Source: Pseudomonas sp. N040 (lineage in GTDB: Bacteria > Pseudomonadota > Gammaproteobacteria > Pseudomonadales > Pseudomonadaceae). Taken from it: a DNA stretch of 64,000 nt. Of this stretch, positions 35,563 through 45,847 are shown one piece after another; position 1 is the stretch's first letter; each line of letters starts with the position of its first letter. The stretch lies in NCBI RefSeq assembly GCF_015637705.1, contig NZ_JADOBE010000002.1, positions 167,397 through 231,396 on the forward strand, given 5' to 3'. A model generated the notes under the pieces. That model was given only the letters and a program-made list of their open reading frames with translations. It was not told the DNA's origin and made no database searches. The translations under genes were made by a program, and so were the position numbers.

Positions 35563-37146
35563 TCAACCGATGCGCCGTTCCCTGCCCTGCCAGTACTTGT
35601 CCTGAACCTTGCGGCGCAGCACCTTGCCCACGGCCGACAGCGGCAGCTCGGCGACGAAGGCGACGCTCTTGGGCGACTTGATCGCGCCGATGGCCGCCTT
35701 GACGTGGGCAATCAGAGCCTTCTCGTCGACCGCGGCACCTTCGCGCAGCATCACCTCGGCGTGCACCGCCTCACCCCACTCCTGGCTGGGAATGCCGATC
35801 ACAGCGGACATCAGTACCGCCGGATGGGAGTTGAGCGCGGCCTCGACCTCGGAGGCGTACACATTGAAACCGCCGCTGATGATCATGTCCTTCTTGCGGT
35901 CGATCAGGTACAGCAGGCCTATCTCGTCGATGCGGCCGATGTCGCCGGACTTCCACCAGCCATTGACGAACTCCTTGGCGGTCTGCTCAGGGTTGCCGTA
36001 GTAACCGGAAATCACCCCGCGGTGGCGGATCCAGATCTCGCCCGGCTCGCCCACCGGCATCTCCCGGCCCTCGTCATCGACGATCATCACCTCGACGCCC
36101 GGGTTCGGCAGGCCGGTCGAGGCCAGGCGCGCGCGGTCGGCTTCGCTGTCGCTGCGGTGCAGCCGCTTGGGCAGTGCGCACACCACGCCCGGCGCCTCGG
36201 TCGCACAGTAGGCCTGGAGGAATACGTCACCGAAGGCCTGGCGCAGTTCCACGATCTTGTCCGGGCTCATGGGCGCGGCACCATAGATCACCGCCTCCAG
36301 CGAACCCAGATCGCGCGGGCTCTGCTGTTGCAGGGCGGCCAGGCGGTACAGCAGGGTCGGCACCAGGAAGGAACTGGTAACCCGATGGCGCTCGACCATG
36401 CCGCGCCACAGCTCGATGTCCGGGTTGTTCTGGGTCAGGTTGCAACCGCCGGCCATGAAGGTCGGCAACAGCGACAGGAAGCTGCCGTGGGACAGCGGCG
36501 CGAAGTGCAGGATGCGCGTGCCGCGGTGGAACACGTGGTCCTCGATGGCATTCATGCTGTCGATGATGAAGGCCAGGTTGTCGTAGCTGTAGGCCGCGCA
36601 CTTGGGCGTGCCGGTGGTGCCGCCGGTGAAGCGGTACAGTGGATGGTGCACGTGGCAGTCCAGTTCCACGTCCGGCTCGGTATCGGCGGCGGCGTTGACC
36701 AGCGCCCAGAAGTCGTAGGTGCCGGGCACCGGCTCGGCCGGCGTATCCAGCACCGCCACCTTGATGCCCTGGGCATGCAGCGCCGGCGCATAGCGCGCGG
36801 CCATGCCGGCTTCGATCAGCACCACCTTGGGCTTGATGAACTCGGCCATGCGCAGGTGTTCTTCCAGCGGATCGCGCACGTTGGTGAACACCGCCGAGGC
36901 CTCGCCCTTGAGGATGGACCACAGGTGCAGCAGGGCCAGGTTGTCGTTCTCCAGGATCAGCAGGTAGCGGTCGCCCTTGCCCAGCCCGAGATCGTCACGC
37001 AGCACGTTGGCGATGCGGTTGGTCAGCAGGTGCAGCTCGCGGAAACTGTAGCTGCGCTCGCGCTCGCAGTTGATCAGCGCCGGCGCGTCGCCATGCTGCT
37101 CGGCCAGGCGGCGGAAGATACGTGCGAAATTGACTTTCATGCCCAT
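35563..37146 (-). CDS. AMP-forming acyl-CoA synthetase
   Basis: The 527-residue protein is a full ANL-superfamily ligase: phosphate-binding loop FTGGTTGTPK at 173-182, GGFNVYASEVE hinge-region motif, and a C-terminal catalytic lysine K508 in LPLSAVGKV. It should activate a carboxylate with ATP and CoA. It follows the acyl-CoA dehydrogenase by 15 bases. Substrate range is not deducible; the operon context suggests the acid made by the aldehyde dehydrogenase. A second copy of its last 206 bases lies at 33859-34064. Confidence 0.9.
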   Translation of the reverse strand: MGMKVNFARIFRRLAEQHGDAPALINCERERSYSFRELHLLTNRIANVLRDDLGLGKGDRYLLILENDNLALLHLWSILKGEASAVFTNVRDPLEEHLRMAEFIKPKVVLIEAGMAARYAPALHAQGIKVAVLDTPAEPVPGTYDFWALVNAAADTEPDVELDCHVHHPLYRFTGGTTGTPKCAAYSYDNLAFIIDSMNAIEDHVFHRGTRILHFAPLSHGSFLSLLPTFMAGGCNLTQNNPDIELWRGMVERHRVTSSFLVPTLLYRLAALQQQSPRDLGSLEAVIYGAAPMSPDKIVELRQAFGDVFLQAYCATEAPGVVCALPKRLHRSDSEADRARLASTGLPNPGVEVMIVDDEGREMPVGEPGEIWIRHRGVISGYYGNPEQTAKEFVNGWWKSGDIGRIDEIGLLYLIDRKKDMIISGGFNVYASEVEAALNSHPAVLMSAVIGIPSQEWGEAVHAEVMLREGAAVDEKALIAHVKAAIGAIKSPKSVAFVAELPLSAVGKVLRRKVQDKYWQGRERRIG

Positions 37147-37161
37147 GCTCAGTGCTCCAGG

Positions 37162-38340
37162 TTAAAAGGCCGCAATGCCGGTCAGGCCACGACCGATGAT
37201 CAGCTTGTTGATCTCGGTGGTGCCTTCCGGGATGGGGCACACGCGCGCCTCGCGGAACAGACGCTCCACCGGGAACTCGCAGGTCACGCCGTTGCCGCCG
37301 TGGATCTGCAGCGCCAGGCTGGTAACCTCGACGCCCAGCTCGGTGGCGAACCACTTGGCCATGGCCGATTCGGACTCGCAGCGCACACCGCGATCGAGCA
37401 GGTCGAGGGCGCGCAGGACGAGCAGCCGCGAGGCATCAATCTTGGTGGCCATCTCGGCCAGGTAGCCGGAGATCAGCTGGTGGCCGGCGATGGCCTTGCC
37501 ATGCTGCTTGCGCTCTTGTGCGTAGCTCACCGCTGCTTCCAGCGCGGCGCGACCTACCCCTACGGAGAACACCCCGACCAGCGGTCGGCTGACGCCGAAC
37601 AGACCGGCCACCTGGCGCAGACCCTGGCCGTTCTGGGTCAGGCGATGCTGCTCCGGCACCTTGCAGTCGGCGAAGAACAACTGCGCGGTGGAGGTGGCAT
37701 TGAGCGCCATCTTGTGGATGTTGTGCGAGTCGAAGGGGCTCTCGCGCCGGTCGACCAGGAACAGGTCCAGCGCTGCCGGGGCTTCGCCGGTGCGCGCCAC
37801 GCAGATGCAGATGTCGGCGTAGTCGCCGTTGGAGATCCAGGTCTTCTCCCCGGAGAGGGCGTAGCCGCCCTCCACCGGCCTGGCCTTGCACTTGATCTCC
37901 ACCACGTTGGAGCCTACGTCCGGCTCGCTGATGCCCATGCAGGCGATGGCGTCGCAGGAGAGGATCTGCGGCAGGTACTTGTCGCGCAGTTCGGGCGCCA
38001 GCAGCTTCTCCGCCAGGGTGGCAACCATGGTCTGGATGAAGGCGGTGATGCCGATGCTCAGGGACACCGCGCACAACTCTTCAAGGAGCAGGCCGAAGGT
38101 CTTCCAGGACAGGCCGAGGCCGCCGTGTTCCTGGGCGATGGGGCCGCCGACGAAGCCGAACTCGGTCAGCCCCTTGAGCAGTTCGCGCATCTTCTCGGTG
38201 GGGATGTAGGTCTCCGCGCCGTGCGCCTTGACGAAGGCGGCGATCTCGGTCTGGCAGTAACGGCGCACCGAGTCGATCATCATGCGCTCGTCGTCGGACA
38301 GCTCGAAGGAGATGCCGCTGGGGATGGTCAGTTCACTCAT
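37162..38340 (-). CDS. Acyl-CoA dehydrogenase of the catabolic operon
   Basis: The 392-residue protein has the family signature GISEPDVGSNVVEIK and, unlike the dehydrogenase at 4155-5303, the canonical catalytic Glu (E372) in IPEGTTEINK near the C-terminus. It should make the 2-enoyl-CoA from the ligase product. It lies between the iron alcohol dehydrogenase and the ligase, with gaps of 27 and 15 bases. Confidence 0.9.
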   Translation of the reverse strand: MSELTIPSGISFELSDDERMMIDSVRRYCQTEIAAFVKAHGAETYIPTEKMRELLKGLTEFGFVGGPIAQEHGGLGLSWKTFGLLLEELCAVSLSIGITAFIQTMVATLAEKLLAPELRDKYLPQILSCDAIACMGISEPDVGSNVVEIKCKARPVEGGYALSGEKTWISNGDYADICICVARTGEAPAALDLFLVDRRESPFDSHNIHKMALNATSTAQLFFADCKVPEQHRLTQNGQGLRQVAGLFGVSRPLVGVFSVGVGRAALEAAVSYAQERKQHGKAIAGHQLISGYLAEMATKIDASRLLVLRALDLLDRGVRCESESAMAKWFATELGVEVTSLALQIHGGNGVTCEFPVERLFREARVCPIPEGTTEINKLIIGRGLTGIAAF

Positions 38341-38367
38341 GATCTTTCTCCTGCAAAAAGGTGGGTG

Positions 38368-39570
38368 TCAGTTCCAGGCACAGGCGGCGCGTGCTATGGC
38401 GACGACACGCTCGGCGGGAAGCGGGTAAAGGGCAGCGAGCGGGTCGTGCAGCACGGCGGCGACCAGCTCCTCGCAACGGTTCGGATCGAGCTGGTGCCGC
38501 GCGTAGTCCAGCGGGTGGTTGCAGTCGCGCAGCAACCGGCGCAGACGCTCGACCACCCGCGCCAGCACGTCCCCGGCTGCACCCTGCCCGTCCACGCCCA
38601 CGGCCTCGGCCAGGCGCGCGGCAGTCGGCGCGTAGAACTCGGGTAGTTGCTCGATGCAGATCGGCAGCAGCACCGCGTTGGCTTCGCCGTGGTGGATATG
38701 GAACAGCGCGCCCACCGCGTGGGAGATGTTGTGCACCGGCGCCGCGCCCAGGTTGTTGGCCAGGCCGCTGCAGGCCATGGCGCTGGCATTGAGCAGCGCC
38801 TGGCGCGCGTCGATATCGCGGCCGTTGGCCACCGCCTTGGGCAGGTTGGCGACCACGCTCTGGGCCGCATACAGCACCTGGGCCAGGGAGAAGTCGTTGA
38901 CATTGGGGAGGGCCAGCACCTCCATCGCGTGGGTCAGGGCATCCAGGCCGGTGGCGGCGGTGAGCATGGGCGGCAGGCCCAGGGTCAGGCCGGCGTCCAG
39001 CACGGCGATGTCCGACTCGAGGAAGGGACCGATCAGCAGGTGCTTGGTGGCGCTGTCGGGGTTGTAGACCACGGCGCCGTTGGACACTTCGGAACCGGTG
39101 CCGGCGGTGGTCGGCACCGAGATGTGGAAGATCCCCATGTGCCCCTGCTGCGGCCAGGTGAGCACGCACATCGGCGACTTGAGCAGTACCCGGACATCGC
39201 TGGCGCCCTTGTGCAGGGCGTATTTCACCGCCTTGGCGCAGTCCATCACGCTGCCGCCGCCGAGCGCCAGGATGGCGTCGGCCGACACCGCGCGGGCGGC
39301 CGCCAGGGCGGCGTTGACCGAGCCCATCTCTGTGTCGGGCGCGGTCTCGCAAAATACACCGGCGAGGATCGAGTCACCGCCACGGGCGTCCTCGGCGAAC
39401 ACCTGGAGGACCTTATCGACCACGCCGGCGGCCTTCAGGCCGGCATCGGAGATGAGGAACACGCGCTTGGCGCCCAGGTGGTTGAACAGCGAAGGCAGGC
39501 GCAGGATGCTGCCGTGGCCGCTGTGGATCAGGCTGCGCTGCCAGTAGATCGCGGCTCCGGAACTGGACAT
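38368..39570 (-). CDS. Iron-containing alcohol dehydrogenase
   Basis: The 400-residue protein is a type III (iron-dependent) dehydrogenase: nucleotide loop GGGSVMDCAK, family segment TTAGTGSEVSNGAVV, and metal-binding residues in GLDALTHAME and HNISHAVGALFHIHHGEAN. It should oxidise a primary alcohol to an aldehyde with NAD. It precedes the acyl-CoA dehydrogenase and follows the aldehyde dehydrogenase, so the oxidation chain is encoded side by side. Confidence 0.9.
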   Translation of the reverse strand: MSSSGAAIYWQRSLIHSGHGSILRLPSLFNHLGAKRVFLISDAGLKAAGVVDKVLQVFAEDARGGDSILAGVFCETAPDTEMGSVNAALAAARAVSADAILALGGGSVMDCAKAVKYALHKGASDVRVLLKSPMCVLTWPQQGHMGIFHISVPTTAGTGSEVSNGAVVYNPDSATKHLLIGPFLESDIAVLDAGLTLGLPPMLTAATGLDALTHAMEVLALPNVNDFSLAQVLYAAQSVVANLPKAVANGRDIDARQALLNASAMACSGLANNLGAAPVHNISHAVGALFHIHHGEANAVLLPICIEQLPEFYAPTAARLAEAVGVDGQGAAGDVLARVVERLRRLLRDCNHPLDYARHQLDPNRCEELVAAVLHDPLAALYPLPAERVVAIARAACAWN

Positions 39571-39595
39571 GTTGGTTCTCCGTCTCGTGATGCGC

Positions 39596-41095
<1,500 letters not shown>

Positions 41096-41147
41096 GGCCG
41101 AGGACTCCTCAAAAGATGCGGGCAAATGCGCAGAGGCGCTATAGAAA

Positions 41148-41924
41148 TCAACGGGCGCGCAGCCGGCTGGCCGCGTCCAGGCGGACGGTTTCGCCGTTGA
41201 GGTAGGCGTTCTCGATGATGAAGGCGCAGCAGTGGGCGAACTCGCGCATGTCTCCCAGACGCTTGGGCGCCTCCACGTTGGTCATCAGGGCGGCGAGGAT
41301 CTTCTCGTCCAGGCTCTGCACCATGGGGGTGAGGAACAGGCCCGGGGCGATGGCATTCACGCGCACGCCGATGGCGCCCAGTTCACGCGCGGCCGGCATG
41401 TTGATGCCGATCACCCCGGCCTTGGTGGCGGCATAGCCGACCTGGCCGATCTGACCCTCGTAGGCGGCACCGGAAGAGATGTTGATCACCACGCCGCGCT
41501 CTTCGCCGGCTTCCGGCTCGTTCTTGGCCATCTGCTCGACGCACTTGGACATCACGTTGAACACGCCGTTGAGGTTGACCGCGGTGACCTGGGCGAACCT
41601 GGCCAGCGGGGTGGCCTTGCCGTCCTTGCCCAGCACCTTGATCGGCGAGGGAATGGCGGCGCAGTTGATGCACACGTGGATGGCGCCGAACTTGGCCATG
41701 CTGGCGTCCACCGCGGCCTGCACCGACTCCTCGCTGGAAACGTCGGTCTGCACGAACAGCACCTTGTCCGCGCCCAGCTCCTGGGCCACGGTCTGGCCGA
41801 CGTCGGCATTCAGATCGAAGATCGCCACACGGGCGCCCATCTGCTCGACCATGTAGCGGGTGGTGGCCAGGCCCAGGCCGGAAGCGCCGCCGGTAATGAC
41901 GATGACTTTATCTTTTACTTGCAT
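41148..41924 (-). CDS. SDR dehydrogenase, 3-hydroxyacyl-CoA dehydrogenase (type II)-like
   Basis: The 258-residue short-chain dehydrogenase has the NAD loop TGGASGLG at 11-18, active-site Ser near 150-151 (NISSGAAYEGQIG) and Y164-x3-K168 (GYAATK). The family's NNAG is replaced by NCAAIP. Sequence layout resembles type II 3-hydroxyacyl-CoA dehydrogenases, and its place between thiolase and aldehyde dehydrogenase supports a beta-oxidation step. A different alcohol substrate is possible. Confidence 0.87.
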   Translation of the reverse strand: MQVKDKVIVITGGASGLGLATTRYMVEQMGARVAIFDLNADVGQTVAQELGADKVLFVQTDVSSEESVQAAVDASMAKFGAIHVCINCAAIPSPIKVLGKDGKATPLARFAQVTAVNLNGVFNVMSKCVEQMAKNEPEAGEERGVVINISSGAAYEGQIGQVGYAATKAGVIGINMPAARELGAIGVRVNAIAPGLFLTPMVQSLDEKILAALMTNVEAPKRLGDMREFAHCCAFIIENAYLNGETVRLDAASRLRAR

Positions 41925-41960
41925 GAACTCGACTCCTCTGAATCAGGGTTTTGACCGGCC

Positions 41961-43199
41961 TTAGCGGCGGCCGAACAGGTTGACCGCGACCACGGCTTCC
42001 TCGATGCCGTACAAGCCGCCGCCGTTCTCGTGGGCGGCGATGCGTGCGCCTTCCACCTGGCGGGCACCGGCCTCGCCGCGCAGCTGGGTGACCAGCTCGA
42101 AGATCTGCCCCAGACCGGTGGCGCCGATCGGGTGGCCCTTGGATTCCAGGCCGCCAGAGGGGTTGACCGGGCAGCGCCCGCCGATGGTGAAATCGCCGCG
42201 CTCGGCGGCCGGGCCGCCTTCGCCAAAGGGCGCCAGCATCAGCGACTCGGCGTTGAGGATCTCGCCCATGGCGGTGGCGTCGTGCACCTCGGCGACGTTC
42301 ACCTCGGCGGGGGCGACGCCGGCGATCTCGTAGGCCTGCCGGGCCGCCAGGTGGGCCACGATCTTGTCCGACTCTTCGGGGTTGCGGTCGCTGCCGATGC
42401 GGATCACGCTGGCCAGCACCTGCACCGCGCGCCGGGCATCGGCCAAGCGCTTCAGGGCGCTCTCGGCGCAAACGATCACGGCGGCAGCGCCGTCGCTGAT
42501 CGGCGAGCACATCGGCATGGTCAGCGGATAGGTGATCGGCGGCGCCGCCAGCACCTGCTCGATGGTCATCGGGTCGCGGTACTGGGCCAACGGGTTATGC
42601 ACCGAATGCTGGTGGTTCTTCGCCGCCACCGCGGCGATCTGCCGCTGGGTGGTGCCATAACGCTTCATGTGCGCGCGGGTGAGCGCAGCGTAGACATCCA
42701 TGAACACGCTGTAGGGCCTTTCGGAGACAGTGCCCGGCGGCGGCGTGACGCCCGCACCGAGCGCCAGCAGGGTGGCCTTGTTCTGCTCGACGGTGGAGAC
42801 GTCCCAGCCGCCATCGAACACCGCGAACATCTTGGCCTTGTCTGGCACGTTCATCTTCTCGCAGCCCACTGCGATGGCGATTTCGCAGGTACCGGCCTGG
42901 ATCGCCTGCACGGCCAGGTTGAAGGCCGAGCTGCCAGAGGCGCAGGCGTTCTCCACGCTGAATACCGGAATGCCCGAGAAACCGGCGCGGCGCAGCGCGA
43001 TCGGGCCGGGCACGCAGGTCTGGCCCTGCAGCGGACCATTGGTGGCACCGGCGTAGTAGGCGGCGCCGACGTCCGCCGGGCTCAGGCCGGCATCCTGCAG
43101 CGCTTCGGCGATGGCTGCGCCGGAAAGGTCATACAGGCTCTTGTCCAGATGCCGTCCGAACGGCGTCATGCCGACGCCAGCAACGAATACCTTGGTCAT
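41961..43199 (-). CDS. Thiolase family protein (SCP2-type)
   Basis: The 412-residue protein has a thiolase nucleophile Cys86 in SVENACASGSSAF and the C-terminal GGLESKGHPIGATGL motif with the catalytic His. The arrangement (no second Cys in CxG form at the end) is that of the SCP-x/lipid-transfer thiolases, which accept longer or branched 3-ketoacyl-CoAs. It ends the beta-oxidation round. It lies 36 bases upstream of the SDR gene. Confidence 0.88.
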   Translation of the reverse strand: MTKVFVAGVGMTPFGRHLDKSLYDLSGAAIAEALQDAGLSPADVGAAYYAGATNGPLQGQTCVPGPIALRRAGFSGIPVFSVENACASGSSAFNLAVQAIQAGTCEIAIAVGCEKMNVPDKAKMFAVFDGGWDVSTVEQNKATLLALGAGVTPPPGTVSERPYSVFMDVYAALTRAHMKRYGTTQRQIAAVAAKNHQHSVHNPLAQYRDPMTIEQVLAAPPITYPLTMPMCSPISDGAAAVIVCAESALKRLADARRAVQVLASVIRIGSDRNPEESDKIVAHLAARQAYEIAGVAPAEVNVAEVHDATAMGEILNAESLMLAPFGEGGPAAERGDFTIGGRCPVNPSGGLESKGHPIGATGLGQIFELVTQLRGEAGARQVEGARIAAHENGGGLYGIEEAVVAVNLFGRR

Positions 43200-43223
43200 G
43201 GATGCTTACTCCTGGGAAAGTTT

Positions 43224-44006
43224 TCAGTAGCCCTTGAACTGGGGCGCGCGTTTCTCGGAGAAGGCGCGCAGGCCTTCCTGGATATCGAAGGAGCGCAGGT
43301 GCTGGCGCAGTTCGACCTGCTCGTGCAGCAGGGCGTCGTCACGGCTCTTGTCGGCGCTGTGGCGGGCCACCGCTTTCATGCGGCGCAGCACCGCCGGGCT
43401 CTTCTCGGCGAGTTGCCGGGCCAGCTGGTCCGCCGCCGCGGCCAGCTGATCATCGGCATGCACTTCGTTGACCAGGCCATACCGCTGCATCTCGGCGGCC
43501 GACAGTGTCTTGCCGGTCAACAGCAGGTACATGGCCACGTTCAGCGGCACCAGGCGCGGCAGGATGGCGGCGCCACCGGCACCCGGGTACACGCCGAAGT
43601 TGGCATGGGCGTCGCCGATCCGGGCGCTTTCCGCAGCCAGTATGATGTCGGCGCAGATGGCCAGTTCCAGGCCGCCGGCCATGGTCACGCCGTTCAGCGC
43701 GGCAATCACCGGCTTGGAAAACTCGCGCAATTGTGCGTAGACGCGCGCGGCCTTGCCCAGAAAGTCTTCCTCGCCGGGCGCGGCCTGCTGGCTGGCCAGC
43801 ACTTCCTTGAGGTCGGCGCCGGCGCAGAAGGCATTGCCCGTGCCAGTCAGCAGCAACACACGGATCTCGTCGTTGGCCGCCAGTTCGCGCAACTGAACAT
43901 CCAGGGCCCCGAGCAGGGCCAGGTTGATCGCGTTCATCGCCTTGGGGCGGTTCAGCGTCAGGCGGGCTACCGGCCCGTCGATGCTGACCAGCAATTCGTC
44001 ACTCAT
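43224..44006 (-). CDS. Enoyl-CoA hydratase/isomerase family protein
   Basis: The 260-residue crotonase has the oxyanion-hole segment GNAFCAGADLKEV and GVTMAGGLELAICADI with the first catalytic Glu. At the second Glu position of classical hydratases (QPEI...PGAGG) this protein has GDAHANFGVYPGAGG, so His stands there. This pattern occurs in several crotonases with altered activity. It is the promoter-proximal gene of the operon and faces the AraC-type regulator. Confidence 0.87.
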   Translation of the reverse strand: MSDELLVSIDGPVARLTLNRPKAMNAINLALLGALDVQLRELAANDEIRVLLLTGTGNAFCAGADLKEVLASQQAAPGEEDFLGKAARVYAQLREFSKPVIAALNGVTMAGGLELAICADIILAAESARIGDAHANFGVYPGAGGAAILPRLVPLNVAMYLLLTGKTLSAAEMQRYGLVNEVHADDQLAAAADQLARQLAEKSPAVLRRMKAVARHSADKSRDDALLHEQVELRQHLRSFDIQEGLRAFSEKRAPQFKGY

Positions 44007-44159
44007 GGGGGTGCTCCTTCGGGAGGGTCATAGTCAGCGCATGCGCCGTTTACTGATGGCCATCCTAAGAAGGACTCGTCGGCAGTGCTTGTCTGCCTAA
44101 TTAAATCGCCGGTCAATTCGATGCCATAATGCAATTCCCTCCGGCACGAGAGCAGCCCC
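44007..44159. promoter_or_regulatory. Divergent control region of the catabolic operon
   Basis: These 153 bases separate the operon from the AraC-type regulator gene. A GGCAG-N7-CTGCC inverted repeat at 44081-44097 is the only clear symmetric site and could be the operator. A run TAATTAAAT follows it. No -35/-10 pair could be chosen firmly. Confidence 0.45.
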
Positions 44160-45209
44160 GTGGAATTCAGCACCCCCACCCACCCCGAAGACAGGCCACG
44201 TTACGCTGGCAATCCGGAGGCCAGCACCACGGTGATCGCCGGTTATGGCATTGCCATCGCCAACGCCCTGGAATACAGCGGCGTGGATTCACGCCGTATC
44301 TTCCATGCAGTGGGTATCGACGAGAGCCTGTCGAACGATCCCCTGCACCGCCTGCCGGTCGCCACCATCAGTCGCCTCTACCAGGCCTGCGTGGACGTCA
44401 CCGGCAACCCCTACTTCGGACTCAGCGTGAGTCGTTTCCTGCATCTGTCCAACCTGCACGCCCTGGGCTACGGACTGATGGCCAGCAGCACCCTGCTGGA
44501 TGCCTGCAACCGCCTGGCGCGCTATATGCGCCTGGTGTCGCAGACGGCGTGCATGCTGGTGAAGGAGAGCGACGGCGAGAGCAAATTGATCGCCGAACCG
44601 CTGGCCGATCCCTGCCCACAGACCCAGGATGCCTGGGCGGCCTTCCTCTATCGCCTGATGCGCCTGCTGTACGGCGGCGACATCACACTGCTGCGCGTGG
44701 AGCTCGCCCACAGCCAGCCAAGTGGCGGAGACGCGCCCTATGTGGAGCATTTCGGCGCCCCCGTGCTGTTCGAGCAAAAGGCGGTGGCGCTGGTCTTTCC
44801 CTCCGAGCTGATGCGCACCCCGCTGTCCGGCGCCTGCCCGGAGCTGGCACAGTTCAACGACAACATCGCCACCGGCTACCTGGCCAAACTCGATCGCAAC
44901 GACGTGGTCGCCGGCACCCGGGCCAAGATCGTCGAACTGCTGCCCTCCGGCCAGTGCACCAAGAATCGGGTAGCCGAGGCCCTGTACATGAGCCCGGCGA
45001 CCCTGCAGGCACGCCTGACCCAGCGCGACACCAGCTTCCACGACCTGCTCAACGAGATCCGCCATGACCTCGCCTGCAGCTACCTGCGCCAGCCGGCGCT
45101 GTCGGTGACGGAGATCGCCTACATGTTGGGCTTCACTGACCTGAGCAACTTCACCCGCGCCTTCAAGCGCTGGACTGGCAAGTCACCCAGTGAATACCGT
45201 CAAGCCTGA
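44160..45209 (+). CDS. AraC family transcriptional regulator (OruR-type layout)
   Basis: The 349-residue protein starts at a GTG. It has an N-terminal arabinose-binding-like domain (residues 30-220) and a C-terminal double helix-turn-helix ending in DLSNFTRAFKRWTGKSPSEYR, the AraC signature. Size and layout are those of OruR/ArgR-type AraC activators of catabolic operons. It is divergent from the enoyl-CoA hydratase gene and probably activates that operon in response to its substrate. Confidence 0.9.
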   Translation: MEFSTPTHPEDRPRYAGNPEASTTVIAGYGIAIANALEYSGVDSRRIFHAVGIDESLSNDPLHRLPVATISRLYQACVDVTGNPYFGLSVSRFLHLSNLHALGYGLMASSTLLDACNRLARYMRLVSQTACMLVKESDGESKLIAEPLADPCPQTQDAWAAFLYRLMRLLYGGDITLLRVELAHSQPSGGDAPYVEHFGAPVLFEQKAVALVFPSELMRTPLSGACPELAQFNDNIATGYLAKLDRNDVVAGTRAKIVELLPSGQCTKNRVAEALYMSPATLQARLTQRDTSFHDLLNEIRHDLACSYLRQPALSVTEIAYMLGFTDLSNFTRAFKRWTGKSPSEYRQA

Positions 45210-45240
45210 GCGGCAACAGGGGAAGCAGCTTGTCGGCGCC

Positions 45241-45272
45241 AAAAAAAAAGGCCACTCCTTACGGAGTGACCC
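45241..45272 (-). terminator. Rho-independent terminator after the tRNA cluster
   Basis: On the minus strand GGGTCACTCC-gtaa-GGAGTGGCC is followed by nine T residues. Stem and U-tract are strong. It ends the tRNA transcript and faces the end of the AraC-type gene. Confidence 0.88.
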
Positions 45273-45296
45273 TTCTAAAACCTGCAACATTGAAAC

Positions 45297-45372
45297 TGGC
45301 GTCCCCTAGGGGACTCGAACCCCTGTTACCGCCGTGAAAGGGCGGTGTCCTAGGCCACTAGACGAAGGGGAC
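45297..45372 (-). tRNA. tRNA-Glu(TTC), copy 1
   Basis: The 76-base minus-strand sequence begins GTCCCCT and ends AGGGGAC-G-CCA, with anticodon TTC in CCTTTCACG and a T arm GGGTTCGAGTCCC. It is identical over its full length to copy 2 at 45545-45620. Confidence 0.97.
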
Positions 45373-45419
45373 ATGTCCTTCGAAAAACAGCGCTACTACC
45401 GACTGCGCTGCTTAGTGAT

Positions 45420-45495
<76 letters not shown>

Positions 45496-45544
45496 GGATT
45501 TAACGTCTCTCGACCCGCGACATCGAACCACCGCGGTTTGTAAC

Positions 45545-45620
45545 TGGCGTCCCCTAGGGGACTCGAACCCCTGTTACCGCCGTGAAAGGGCGGTGTCCTA
45601 GGCCACTAGACGAAGGGGAC
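45545..45620 (-). tRNA. tRNA-Glu(TTC), copy 2
   Basis: This minus-strand copy is identical to tRNA-Glu copy 1 in all 76 bases, including encoded CCA. The Glu-Ala unit is thus repeated in tandem, with period about 248 bases. Confidence 0.97.
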
Positions 45621-45666
45621 GAAACCCTCGTGCAATTCACATGCGAAATCGCAAATTGCTGGAAAT

Positions 45667-45742
<76 letters not shown>

Positions 45743-45847
45743 GTCACTAAGACGGGGCGCATATTAGTAGCGCCCCCAGTGACTGTCAACCAGATTATTG
45801 CCAGTTTGCTCTTTCTTTATGCTGGCAGAACAACTACTTACCCGGGC

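Noticed and set aside
34726..38646. A 1306-codon open frame on the plus strand
   Set aside because: It lies wholly opposite the MFS, ligase and dehydrogenase genes of the catabolic operon. High-GC codon use leaves the opposite strand open; the translation is rich in His, Gln and Arg with no domain.
45241..45272. Terminator shared with the AraC-type gene on the plus strand
   Set aside because: The U-tract is strong only for minus-strand transcripts; on the plus strand the stem is followed by CTTCTAAAA, which is a poor tail.
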